Of a stretch of DNA of 64,000 nt, positions 17,604 through 25,809 are shown one piece after another. The notes below the pieces were generated by a model. The model ran no database searches. It worked only from the letters and a program-made list of their open reading frames with translations, and was not told the origin of the DNA. The stretch is from Empedobacter stercoris (GTDB lineage Bacteria > Bacteroidota > Bacteroidia > Flavobacteriales > Weeksellaceae). The stretch spans positions 1 through 64,000 of the forward strand of contig NZ_JACXZC010000011.1 of assembly GCF_020281205.1 (NCBI RefSeq), read 5' to 3'. The position numbers were made by a program, and so were the translations under genes. The first letter of the stretch is position 1. Each line of letters opens with the position of its first letter.

Positions 17604-17891
17604 ATGGAAAATAGAGATTGGCCTTTATGGGAAGTATTTATTAGAAGTAAACAAGGATTAGATCACAAACATGTAGGAAGTTTGCACGCAGCAGATGCTA
17701 CAATGGCATTACAAAATGCGCGAGATGTGTATACGCGTCGTTTAGAAGGTGTTAGTATTTGGGTTGTAGAATCAGTGAATATCCATGCATCAAACCCAGA
17801 TGAATCTGAGCAATTCTTTGATCCTGCGGAAGACAAAGTATATCGTCATCCAACTTTTTATGAAGTACCAGAAGAAATTAAAAACATGTAA
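17604..17891 (+). CDS. paaB: Phenylacetyl-CoA epoxidase subunit PaaB
   Basis: 95 residues, the usual length. Small structural subunit thought to bridge the PaaAC heterodimers. Conserved runs WPLWEVFIRSKQGLDHKHVG near the N-terminus and VYRHPTFYEVPEEIKNM at the C-terminus identify it. Gaps of 4 bp to paaA and 3 bp to paaC suggest coupled translation. Confidence 0.96.
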   Translation: MENRDWPLWEVFIRSKQGLDHKHVGSLHAADATMALQNARDVYTRRLEGVSIWVVESVNIHASNPDESEQFFDPAEDKVYRHPTFYEVPEEIKNM

Positions 17892-17894
17892 TTT

Positions 17895-18671
17895 ATGACA
17901 AGTACAGTTTATCAAAACAACCAAAATTACATCGATTTTATTTTGCATTTAGCAGATACAAATCTGATTTTGGCACAACGTTTATGCGAATGGTGTGGTC
18001 ATGGACCAGTTTTAGAGCAAGATATCGCTATGTCGAATATGGCTTTAGACTTATTGGGACAAACCTCTAACTATTACAATTATGCAGCCGAAATGATCGG
18101 TAATGGTACAACAGAAGATACTTTAGCAATGTTACGCGAAGAACGCGAATACAAAAATTTATTGTTAGTAGAGCAACCAAACGGACATTTCGGTGATACA
18201 GTTGCACGTCAGTTTTTTTACGATTCATACCATGCATTATTGTTAGAGCAATTCTTAAAAGTAAAAGATCTTAAATTACAATCAATCGCTGAAAAATCAT
18301 TAAAAGAAGTGAAATATCACTTAAAATGGTCTGCAGAATGGATGATTCGTTTAGGAGACGGAACAGAAGAATCTCACAATAAAATTCAACAAGCAGTTTA
18401 TGATATTTTACCTTATGTAGGTGAAGCATTTATTTTAGCTCCTTATCAAAAAGCATTAATCGAAGAAGGTTTGATTGATAATCCAATCGATTTTAAAGCA
18501 ACTTGGTTAGCCAATGTAAAAGCTGTTTTGGATGAAGCAACAATAGAAGCTGATGTCGAAAATACGTTTGCACAAAAAGGAGGTAAAGAAGGAGTTCATT
18601 CAGAACATTTAGGTTTTATCTTAACTGACTTACAATACATGCAAAGAACATATCCTAATTTACAATGGTAA
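17895..18671 (+). CDS. paaC: Phenylacetyl-CoA epoxidase subunit PaaC
   Basis: 258 residues. Ferritin-like partner of PaaA that lacks the full iron-ligand set and has a structural role in the family. Signature runs: RLCEWCGHGPVLEQDIAMSN (about 25-44), MALDLLGQTSNYYNYAAEM and KSLKEVKYHLKWSAEWMIRLGDGTEES. Its last 7 bp overlap the start of paaD, which indicates translational coupling. Confidence 0.96.
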   Translation: MTSTVYQNNQNYIDFILHLADTNLILAQRLCEWCGHGPVLEQDIAMSNMALDLLGQTSNYYNYAAEMIGNGTTEDTLAMLREEREYKNLLLVEQPNGHFGDTVARQFFYDSYHALLLEQFLKVKDLKLQSIAEKSLKEVKYHLKWSAEWMIRLGDGTEESHNKIQQAVYDILPYVGEAFILAPYQKALIEEGLIDNPIDFKATWLANVKAVLDEATIEADVENTFAQKGGKEGVHSEHLGFILTDLQYMQRTYPNLQW

Positions 18672-19153
18672 CAGAAAAAGAAATTTGGCAATGGTTGGAG
18701 GAAGTTCCTGATCCTGAAATTCCAGTGATTAGTGTACTTGATTTAGGAGTAGTACGTAAGGTGGAAATTACAGCAGATGAAAAAGTCAATGTAACCATCA
18801 CACCAACATACTCTGGTTGTCCTGCAATGAGTGCGATTTCTATTTCTATTCGACTAAAATTAGTAGAAAAAGGATTAAAAAATATCAATGTCATCAATCA
18901 GTTGAGCCCATCGTGGACAACTGATTGGATGACTGAAGAAGGAAAACAAAAAATGAAAGCGTACGGAATTGCGCCTCCAACAAAAAATCCTTCGAGCGAT
19001 GCGCTCTTTTCAGACGAACAAAATATCGAATGTCCACAATGTGGCTCGCACGATACGCGTCTTATCAGTCAATTTGGTTCAACGGCCTGCAAAGCTATGT
19101 ATCAATGCAATAGTTGCCACGAACCGTTTGACTATTTCAAATGTCATCACTAA
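18665..19153 (+). CDS. paaD: PaaD, epoxidase maturation factor (MIP18/DUF59 family)
   Basis: 162 residues. An N-terminal DUF59 domain (DPEIPVISVLDLGVVRKVEI, TPTYSGCPA) of the iron-sulfur assembly type is followed by a C-terminal zinc-ribbon-like part with CPQC and CNSC pairs. PaaD is believed to help install the Fe-S cluster or iron in the epoxidase. The start codon lies inside the end of paaC (7-bp overlap). paaG begins 6 bp after the stop. Confidence 0.94.
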   Translation: MVTEKEIWQWLEEVPDPEIPVISVLDLGVVRKVEITADEKVNVTITPTYSGCPAMSAISISIRLKLVEKGLKNINVINQLSPSWTTDWMTEEGKQKMKAYGIAPPTKNPSSDALFSDEQNIECPQCGSHDTRLISQFGSTACKAMYQCNSCHEPFDYFKCHH

Positions 19154-19159
19154 AAAATT

Positions 19160-19945
19160 ATGGAAAATTCAACATCAATCCTATACACACAAGAGGGAGG
19201 AATTGCTACGATCACGTTGAATCGTCCTTCTGTTTTTAACAGTTTTAATCACGAAATGATTAAAGCCTTACAACATCATTTAGATGTTGCAGCTCAAGAT
19301 GCCTCAGTTCGTGCAGTTGTATTAACTGCTACTGGAAAAGCGTTTTGCGCTGGCCAAGATTTAGGTGAAGTTTTAGATGAAAAAGAAATCGACTTCAACA
19401 AAATCGTCAACGAAAATTACAATCCATTGGTTCTTAAAATTAGAAACATGGACAAACCAGTTGTTGCTGCTGTAAATGGTGTTGCTGCCGGAGCGGGAGC
19501 AAATTTAGCTTTAGCTTGTGACATAGTGGTAGCTAAAGAATCTGCTAACTTCATACAGGCATTTTCTAAAATTGGTTTGATTCCTGATTGTGGAGGAACT
19601 TATTTTTTACCTCGTTTAATTGGTTTTCAAAGAGCAGCAGCATTAATGTTATTAGCTGATAAAGTTTCGGCTGAACAAGCAAAAGAAATCGGAATGATTT
19701 ACGATTATTTTGCAGACGATACATTTGATGCAGAAGTAGCCAAAATTGCTCATAAATTAGCTAATTTACCTACAAAAGGATTGGCTTATACAAAGAAATT
19801 ATTAAACCAATCATTTCAAAATTCAATTGAAGAACAATTAAAACAAGAAGGTCTTTTTCAAGCAAAAGCAGGAAATACAGCTGACTACAAAGAAGGTGTA
19901 GATGCATTTTTAGAAAAAAGAAATCCAGTTTTTAAAGGAGAATAA
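19160..19945 (+). CDS. paaG: Ring-1,2-epoxyphenylacetyl-CoA isomerase
   Basis: 261 residues, crotonase fold. Isomerises the ring epoxide to oxepin-CoA and later shifts a double bond. The oxyanion-hole motif FCAGQDLGE is at 62-70. Asp143 in GLIPDCGGTY corresponds to the catalytic Asp that marks PaaG rather than a hydratase (Asp136 in E. coli). VNGVAAGAGANLALACD is intact. paaH follows by 3 bp. Confidence 0.94.
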   Translation: MENSTSILYTQEGGIATITLNRPSVFNSFNHEMIKALQHHLDVAAQDASVRAVVLTATGKAFCAGQDLGEVLDEKEIDFNKIVNENYNPLVLKIRNMDKPVVAAVNGVAAGAGANLALACDIVVAKESANFIQAFSKIGLIPDCGGTYFLPRLIGFQRAAALMLLADKVSAEQAKEIGMIYDYFADDTFDAEVAKIAHKLANLPTKGLAYTKKLLNQSFQNSIEEQLKQEGLFQAKAGNTADYKEGVDAFLEKRNPVFKGE

Positions 19946-19948
19946 GCC

Positions 19949-21106
19949 ATGAAAAAAATAGGAATTATTGGTGGTGGAGCAATGGGGTCTGGTATTGCGC
20001 AAGTTTTTGCACAATCAGGTCATCCCGTTGTTTTATATGACACAAACCAAGACGCATTAGATCGTTCAAAACAAAACTTAGCAAAAACGTTTGAAAAGTT
20101 AGTCGCTAAAGAAAAATATACCGCTGAAAAAGCACAAGAAATTCAAGCTAATATTGAATATGCTGCAAACTTAGATGCATTTTCATCTGCAGACTTAATC
20201 ATTGAAGCAATTATTGAAAATTTAGATATCAAGAAATCGGTTTTCAAACAAGTAGAAGAAATTGTTTCTAAAGACTGTATTTTAGCTTCAAATACTTCAT
20301 CATTATCCATTGCATCTATTGCATCGGCATGTTCTAAACCTGAACGTGTGATTGGGATCCATTTTTTCAATCCAGCACCATTAATGGCTTTGGTAGAAAT
20401 TATTCCAGCTGTGCAAACACGCGAATGTTTGGCAGAAGAAATTAAAACGTTAATTCAATCTGTAAATAAATTACCTGTTATCACAAAAGATACACCTGGA
20501 TTTATTGTCAATCGAGTAGCTCGTCCATTTTATAGCGAAGCAATTCGTTTATTAGAAGAAGGTGTTGCTGATGCAGAAACGATTGATTACGCAATGACAT
20601 CTGTAGGAGGTTTCCGTATGGGACCTTTCGAATTAATGGATTTCATCGGTCATGATGTAAATTACCGTGTTACAGAATCGGTTTTCGAATCATTCTTTTA
20701 CGATCCTCGTTTTAAACCATCTTTTTCTCAAAAAAGATTATTCGAAGCAGGATTTTACGGTCGTAAGTCAGGACGTGGATTTTACAATTATGCCGAAGGC
20801 ATCGAAAAGAAAGCACCAGTTCAAGATCAAGCTTTATTAGAAAAAATCTTTAAGCGTGTTTTAGTTATGTTGATTAACGAAGCAGCAGATGCTTTATTCT
20901 TAAACATTGCAAATCGTGAGGATTTAGATACAGCGATGACGAAAGGGGTTAATTATCCAAAAGGTTTATTGAAATGGGCAGATGAATATGGTATCAAAAA
21001 TGTACAAAACGATTTAGATGAATTGTACAATTATTACCATGAAGATCGTTACCGTTTGAGCCCTATTATCCGTAATATGGTGAAAGAAAACAAAACATTC
21101 TACTAA
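19949..21106 (+). CDS. paaH: 3-Hydroxyadipyl-CoA dehydrogenase
   Basis: 385 residues, longer than single-domain 3-hydroxyacyl-CoA dehydrogenases (about 280) but in a common PaaH size class, with a second C-terminal helical domain. Rossmann motif GGGAMGSGIA (8-17) binds NAD. HFFNPAPLMALVEII carries the catalytic His, and TPGFIVNRVARPFY starts the C-terminal domain. It oxidises 3-hydroxyadipyl-CoA. An AAAGGAG-like sequence lies just before it at the end of paaG, one of few such sites here. paaI follows by 29 bp. Confidence 0.93.
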   Translation: MKKIGIIGGGAMGSGIAQVFAQSGHPVVLYDTNQDALDRSKQNLAKTFEKLVAKEKYTAEKAQEIQANIEYAANLDAFSSADLIIEAIIENLDIKKSVFKQVEEIVSKDCILASNTSSLSIASIASACSKPERVIGIHFFNPAPLMALVEIIPAVQTRECLAEEIKTLIQSVNKLPVITKDTPGFIVNRVARPFYSEAIRLLEEGVADAETIDYAMTSVGGFRMGPFELMDFIGHDVNYRVTESVFESFFYDPRFKPSFSQKRLFEAGFYGRKSGRGFYNYAEGIEKKAPVQDQALLEKIFKRVLVMLINEAADALFLNIANREDLDTAMTKGVNYPKGLLKWADEYGIKNVQNDLDELYNYYHEDRYRLSPIIRNMVKENKTFY

Positions 21107-21135
21107 AAAATATCACAATACGAACACACAAAAAA

Positions 21136-21552
21136 ATGGAACCACAAAAGTTATTAAATAGAATGCTTGACCAGGATAAATTTAGCGAATGGTTAGGTCT
21201 TGAAGTGATTGAAGTAAAAGAAGGCTATGCAAAATTGCAAGCGAAAATTCGTCCTGAAATGATGAATGGAGTTGGCTCTGTTCATGGAGGAATTACATTT
21301 GCAATGGCAGATTCTGCTTTTGCTTTTTCTTGTAATATGTACAATAATATATCTGTTGCATTAGACGTTCATATTTCTTTTACAAAAGCTGGGCATGATG
21401 GAGATGTATTTACAATTGAATCACAAGAAGTTTCTTCAACTAAAAGAACAGGTATTTACGATATTAAAGTAACAAATCAAAATAACGAGTTAATTGCTTT
21501 ATTTAAAGGAACTTGCTTTAGAACAGGTAAACCTTTAATTGAAGTAGCTTAA
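21136..21552 (+). CDS. paaI: Hydroxyphenylacetyl-CoA thioesterase
   Basis: 138 residues, single hot-dog domain. The run GSVHGGITFAMADSAFAF contains the HGG motif and catalytic Asp typical of PaaI. It is thought to rescue CoA from dead-end aromatic thioesters when the pathway stalls. The gene ends just before a 66-bp gap with an imperfect inverted repeat, then paaJ. Confidence 0.92.
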   Translation: MEPQKLLNRMLDQDKFSEWLGLEVIEVKEGYAKLQAKIRPEMMNGVGSVHGGITFAMADSAFAFSCNMYNNISVALDVHISFTKAGHDGDVFTIESQEVSSTKRTGIYDIKVTNQNNELIALFKGTCFRTGKPLIEVA

Positions 21553-21553
21553 C

Positions 21554-21601
21554 GTTAAACGGTCAACGCTGAACGACTTTCGTAAAGCATAAACCGTTAA
21601 C
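21554..21601. repeat. Inverted repeat in the paaI-paaJ gap
   Basis: GTTAAACGGT (21554-21563) and ACCGTTAAC (21593-21601) are complementary with a one-base bulge. The sequence between repeats AACG steps. No T-run follows, so it looks like an intergenic repeat or RNA stem rather than a terminator. In an operon it could adjust paaJ expression or mRNA stability. Confidence 0.5.
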
Positions 21602-21618
21602 CTTTAAACGAAATAAAA

Positions 21619-22824
21619 ATGAACCAAACATATATTATAGATGGAGTTAGAACTCCAATTGGTAAATTAAAAGGTGGATTATCTGCTGTTCGTCCAGACG
21701 ATATGGGCGCATTGGTAATCGCAGAATTATTAAAAAGAAATCCTTCTATTGATCCTGCCGCATTTTATGATGTAATCTTAGGTAATGCAAATCAAGCAGG
21801 TGAGGATAATCGTAATATTGCACGTATGTCAGCTTTATTATCTGGATTACCTTATACGGTTCCGGGTGAAACAGTCAATCGTTTATGTGCATCAGGTTTA
21901 TCTGCTGCAATTGCTGCTTCAAGAGCAATTCAAGTTGGTGATGCTCAATTAATGATTTCTGGTGGAGTTGAGTCTATGACACGTGCTCCTTTAGTGGTTT
22001 CAAAATCAGCTTCTCCATTTGGTGGTGATGCAAAAATTTATGACTCTACTTTTGGATGGCGTTTTATCAACCCTAAAATGAAAGAGATGTGGGGTGTTGA
22101 TGGAATGGGTAATACAGCTGAAAACTTAGCGGAACGTGATAATATTTCGCGTGAAGATCAAGATAAATTCGCGGTTTGGTCACAACAAAAAACAGCTGCT
22201 GCTCAAGCAAATGGTCGTTTAGCAAAAGAGATTGTTCCTGTTGTTATTCCTCAACGTAAGGGTGATGCGATTATTTTTGATACAGATGAATTCCCGAAAA
22301 ATAACACAACAATGGAGATTTTATCTAAGTTACGCCCTGCATTTAAAGCGGATGGTACTGTAACTGCTGGTAATGCTTCTGGATTGAATGATGGTGCTGC
22401 GGCCAATATTTTAGCTTCTGAACAAGCGATTAAAGATTTTGGATTAACGCCAATGGCTCGCATTGTAAGTTCAGGTGTTGCAGGTGTTGAACCTCGTATC
22501 ATGGGAATTGGACCAGTTAATGCATCTAAAATTGCGTTAGAAAAAGCTGGATTAACGATAAATGATATTGATGTAATCGAATTAAATGAAGCATTTGCAG
22601 CTCAATCTTTAGCATGTACGCGTGCATTAGGTTTAGCTGATAATGATTCTCGTATCAATCCAAATGGTGGTGCTATTGCTTTAGGTCATCCACTTGGAAT
22701 GTCAGGTTCTCGTATCTTAAATTCGGCAGCGTATGAATTACAAGCGACAGGAAAACGTTATGCATTGGTTACAATGTGTATCGGTTTAGGACAAGGATAT
22801 GCAGCAATTATAGAAAGAGCGTAA
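21619..22824 (+). CDS. paaJ: 3-Oxoadipyl-CoA / 3-oxo-5,6-dehydrosuberyl-CoA thiolase
   Basis: 401 residues. Thiolase with nucleophile Cys90 (NRLCASGLSA), His357 (ALGHPLGMSG) and Cys387 (TMCIGLGQG), the complete catalytic set. In the paa pathway it acts twice, releasing acetyl-CoA and finally succinyl-CoA. The context makes PaaJ the best name among thiolases. A repeat-filled 156-bp gap separates it from paaY. Confidence 0.94.
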   Translation: MNQTYIIDGVRTPIGKLKGGLSAVRPDDMGALVIAELLKRNPSIDPAAFYDVILGNANQAGEDNRNIARMSALLSGLPYTVPGETVNRLCASGLSAAIAASRAIQVGDAQLMISGGVESMTRAPLVVSKSASPFGGDAKIYDSTFGWRFINPKMKEMWGVDGMGNTAENLAERDNISREDQDKFAVWSQQKTAAAQANGRLAKEIVPVVIPQRKGDAIIFDTDEFPKNNTTMEILSKLRPAFKADGTVTAGNASGLNDGAAANILASEQAIKDFGLTPMARIVSSGVAGVEPRIMGIGPVNASKIALEKAGLTINDIDVIELNEAFAAQSLACTRALGLADNDSRINPNGGAIALGHPLGMSGSRILNSAAYELQATGKRYALVTMCIGLGQGYAAIIERA

Positions 22825-22833
22825 AAATAGATG

Positions 22834-22962
22834 TTAGTATTGAGAAGTTAGATTTTCAGAATCATTTGTCATGTTGAACTTGTTCAAGATCCCATTCATT
22901 TTGATATGATTCTGAAATAAATTCAGGATGTCTTTAATAATTTCTAATAGCTCAATACTAAT
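22834..22962. repeat. Composite intergenic repeat in the paaJ-paaY gap (REP pair plus AT-rich unit)
   Basis: Two REP-like units face each other: 22868-22890 (GTCATGTTGAACTTGTTCAA then GAT) and 22908-22932 inverted (ends TTCAGGATGTC). They are flanked by an AT-rich unit, inverted at 22834-22856 and direct at 22943-22961 (CTAATAGCTCAATACTAA). The same AT-rich unit recurs at 23640-23662. Two inverted REP units form a BIME-like structure. Confidence 0.6.
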
Positions 22963-22980
22963 ATCTCAAATCTAATAAAT

Positions 22981-23574
22981 ATGATTTACGAATTTAAAGG
23001 ATACAAACCGGTCGTTCATCCAACAGCATTTATTCATCCGCAAGCTGTAGTTACGGGAAATGTAATTATAGGTAAAGATGTTTACATTGGGCCAGGTTGT
23101 GCGTTACGAGGTGATTGGGGACAAATTATTATTGAAGATAATTGCAATGTGCAAGAAAATTGTACCATTCATATGTTTCCAGGAACAACGGTTCGTTTAA
23201 AAGAAAAAGCACATATTGGTCATGGCGCAATAATTCATGGCGCTACAATTGGAAAAAATTGTATGGTCGGAATGAACGCTGTGGTCATGGATAATGTAAT
23301 AGTAGAGGATGAATGTATTGTAGGCGCTTTAGCATTTGTAAAAGCAGATACGCATATTCCGACCCGAAGTGTGGTTGTTGGTAATCCTGCTAAAATCGTA
23401 AAACAGGTTTCTGATCAAATGATTGAGTGGAAGGATCAAGGTACACAACAATATATGCAATTACCAAGTGATTGTCATGAAAGTTTAAAACCTTGTGAAC
23501 CTTTGACCGAAGCACCAGATTATTATTTTGATTCAATGGCTTCGAATTATAAAACATGGAACGAAAGTAAGTAA
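22981..23574 (+). CDS. paaY: PaaY, hexapeptide-repeat thioesterase of phenylacetate degradation
   Basis: 197 residues, left-handed beta-helix of the gamma-carbonic-anhydrase/PaaY family. Repeats such as VVTGNVIIGKDVYIGPGCAL run through residues 15-130, and metal-site His candidates are seen in NCTIHMFPG and AHIGHGAIIHGA. PaaY proteins hydrolyse toxic CoA thioesters formed by the pathway. The C-terminus ends in a helix (PDYYFDSMASNYKTW). It lies between two REP-containing gaps. Confidence 0.9.
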   Translation: MIYEFKGYKPVVHPTAFIHPQAVVTGNVIIGKDVYIGPGCALRGDWGQIIIEDNCNVQENCTIHMFPGTTVRLKEKAHIGHGAIIHGATIGKNCMVGMNAVVMDNVIVEDECIVGALAFVKADTHIPTRSVVVGNPAKIVKQVSDQMIEWKDQGTQQYMQLPSDCHESLKPCEPLTEAPDYYFDSMASNYKTWNESK

Positions 23575-23591
23575 AAAGTATTATGTAAAAT

Positions 23592-23662
23592 GTCATACTG
23601 AACTTGATTCAGAATCTCATCTTACTTTATCTAATTACTAAAATCTAATATCTCAATACTAA
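23592..23662 (+). repeat. REP-like repeat plus AT-rich unit in the paaY-paaZ gap
   Basis: REP-like copy at 23592-23618 (GTCATACTGAACTTGATTCA then GAATCTC) and the AT-rich unit at 23640-23662 (CTAATATCTCAATACTAA inside). Both also occur in the previous intergenic gap. The stem TGAACTTG...TTCA is palindromic. Confidence 0.6.
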
Positions 23663-23687
23663 TAAAATACACAAACAACATAAAAAA

Positions 23688-25739
23688 ATGGCTAATCAAT
23701 TAGAAAATTATGCTTTAGGACAATGGACAAAAGGTTCGTCTGAAGGGCAAATGTTATATAATGCGATTACGGGTGACGAAATCGCTACTGCATCATCAGC
23801 TGGATTAGATTTCGGTGCGATGATGGATTATGCACGTACGGTTGGAGGTCCAACTTTACGTAAAATGACTTTTCAAGAAAGAGGGTTAATGCTAAAAAAA
23901 TTAGCATTATACTTAATGGAAAGAAAAGAAGAATTCTACACTGTTTCTTGGGCAACTGGAGCAACACGTGCAGATTCTTGGGTTGATATCGAAGGAGGTA
24001 TTGGAAATTTATTTGCAAATGCATCTTTACGACGTCAATTTGGTGATCAACCTTTTTATGTAGAAGGAGAAACACACAAAATCTCTAAAAACGGGACATT
24101 CTTAGGAACACATATTTTAACACCAAAACGTGGTGTTGCAATTCATATTAATGCATTTAACTTTCCAGTTTGGGGAATGTTAGAAAAAATTGCGGTTAAC
24201 TTTTTAGCGGGTGTGCCTGCAATCGTTAAACCTGCAACAATTACATCATTCTTAACAGAAACTGTAGTTCGCGCTATTATTGAATCTGGAATTTTACCAG
24301 AAGGGGCGCTACAATTAATTAGTGGTTCTGCAAATGGAATCTTAGATTACGTTGAATCTGAAGATGTTGTTACATTTACTGGTTCTGCATCTACAGGACA
24401 AATGTTAAAAGCACATGAAAGAATTACTTCAGAAGGTGTGCCATTTAACTTAGAAGCAGACTCACTTAACGCATGTGTATTAGGTGAAGATGTACAACCT
24501 GGTTCGGCAGAATTTGATATTTTTATTAAAGAGGTTACACGTGAAATGACTACAAAAGCTGGTCAGAAGTGTACAGCAGTTCGTCGTGCATTGGTTCCTG
24601 CTTATTTAGTTGAAGAAGTTCAAATTGCTTTAGGACAACGATTAGCAACAACAACGATTGGGGATCCAAATGTAGAAGGTGTTCGCATGGGCGCTTTAGC
24701 TGGTGCTGCTCAAGTAAAAGAAGTACGTGAAAAAGTAGAAGAATTAGCTAAATCACAAGAAATTATTTTTGGAAACTTAGATAATTTTGAAGTAAAAGGA
24801 GCGGATAAAAACAAAGGTTCATTCATTTCTCCAATTTTATTCTTCAACAACGATCCATTCAATAAAACTGATGTTCACAACATCGAAGCATTCGGACCGG
24901 TTTCTACAATTATACCTTACAACGGAACTGCAGAAGCAGTTGAGTTAGTTCGTATGGGGAAAGGTTCGTTAGTGTGTTCTATTGTAACAGCAGATAATGA
25001 TGTCGCAACTGAATTTGTTTTAAATGCAAGTTCTTTACATGGTCGTATCGTAATTTTAGATGCTGAATGTATCAAAGAATCAACTGGTCACGGTTCTCCA
25101 CTTCCATTATTAGTACACGGAGGTCCAGGTCGTGCAGGTGGAGGAGAAGAAATGGGTGGAAAACGTGGTGTATTCCATTATATGCAACGTACAGCACTCC
25201 AAGGTTCTCCAAACAAATTAACAGCTGTAACTCAACAATATCAATATGGTGCAGATTATATCGAAGAAGATAAACATCCATTTGCTAAACATTTTGAAGA
25301 AATTAAAGTAGGTGATACGTTAATTACATCAAAACATACAGTTCAGCAATCAGATATCAATGCCTTTGCAGCTTTATCAGGAGATAATTTCTATGCTCAC
25401 GTTGATGCAACTTCTTTAGAAGGGACAGTTTTTGAACAAAATGTTGCGCACGGTTATTATTTATTGTCGAAAGCGGCAGGTTTATTCGTATTAGCCAAAA
25501 AAGGACCAGTTTTATTAAACTATGGTGTAGACGAGTGTCGTTTTGTGAAACCTGTTTATCCAGGAACAACTATTGGCGTTCGTTTTACATGTAAAGAGAA
25601 AATAGAACAAGAGAAAAAAGACGAAAACGATATTGCAAAAGGAATCGTTCGTTGGTTAGTGGATATCTACGACCAAACAGGTGAAACTGTTGGTATCGCA
25701 ACTATCTTAACAATGGTTAAAAAATTAAATCAAGACTAA
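23688..25739 (+). CDS. paaZ: PaaZ bifunctional oxepin-CoA hydrolase / semialdehyde dehydrogenase
   Basis: 683 residues, two enzymes in one chain. Residues 1 to about 520 are an aldehyde dehydrogenase with Glu256 (FNLEADS) and Cys295 (AGQKCTAV), the same numbers as in E. coli PaaZ. Residues about 535-683 are a MaoC-like (R)-hydratase with Asp566 and His571 in SGDNFYAH. It opens the oxepin ring and oxidises the resulting semialdehyde before the intermediate can cyclise to tropone-type by-products. It completes the central part of the pathway. Confidence 0.96.
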   Translation: MANQLENYALGQWTKGSSEGQMLYNAITGDEIATASSAGLDFGAMMDYARTVGGPTLRKMTFQERGLMLKKLALYLMERKEEFYTVSWATGATRADSWVDIEGGIGNLFANASLRRQFGDQPFYVEGETHKISKNGTFLGTHILTPKRGVAIHINAFNFPVWGMLEKIAVNFLAGVPAIVKPATITSFLTETVVRAIIESGILPEGALQLISGSANGILDYVESEDVVTFTGSASTGQMLKAHERITSEGVPFNLEADSLNACVLGEDVQPGSAEFDIFIKEVTREMTTKAGQKCTAVRRALVPAYLVEEVQIALGQRLATTTIGDPNVEGVRMGALAGAAQVKEVREKVEELAKSQEIIFGNLDNFEVKGADKNKGSFISPILFFNNDPFNKTDVHNIEAFGPVSTIIPYNGTAEAVELVRMGKGSLVCSIVTADNDVATEFVLNASSLHGRIVILDAECIKESTGHGSPLPLLVHGGPGRAGGGEEMGGKRGVFHYMQRTALQGSPNKLTAVTQQYQYGADYIEEDKHPFAKHFEEIKVGDTLITSKHTVQQSDINAFAALSGDNFYAHVDATSLEGTVFEQNVAHGYYLLSKAAGLFVLAKKGPVLLNYGVDECRFVKPVYPGTTIGVRFTCKEKIEQEKKDENDIAKGIVRWLVDIYDQTGETVGIATILTMVKKLNQD

Positions 25740-25748
25740 AATTAATTC

Positions 25749-25791
25749 GTTAATGAGATAATTTGGTAAATTAGCTAATTGTCTCATTAAC
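25749..25791. repeat. Long inverted repeat in the paaZ-paaF gap
   Basis: Arms GTTAATGAGATAATT (25749-25763) and AATTGTCTCATTAAC (25777-25791) pair over 15 positions with a single G-T wobble and a 13-nt loop. It ends 18 bp before the paaF ATG. There is no T-run. It may be an mRNA stem or a mobile-type intergenic repeat. Confidence 0.65.
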
Positions 25792-25809
25792 ATATTATCA
25801 CATTATATA

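Noticed and set aside
18665-18671. Possible frameshift joining paaC and paaD
   Set aside because: Both genes have normal full length; the 7-bp overlap is ordinary translational coupling.
18969-19220. Frame spanning the paaD-paaG junction
   Set aside because: It overlaps two well-supported genes in a different frame; no domain.
25067-25273. Arg/Ser-rich frame inside paaZ
   Set aside because: It lies wholly inside a clear gene in another frame; its composition is the shadow of Thr/Gly/Val codons.
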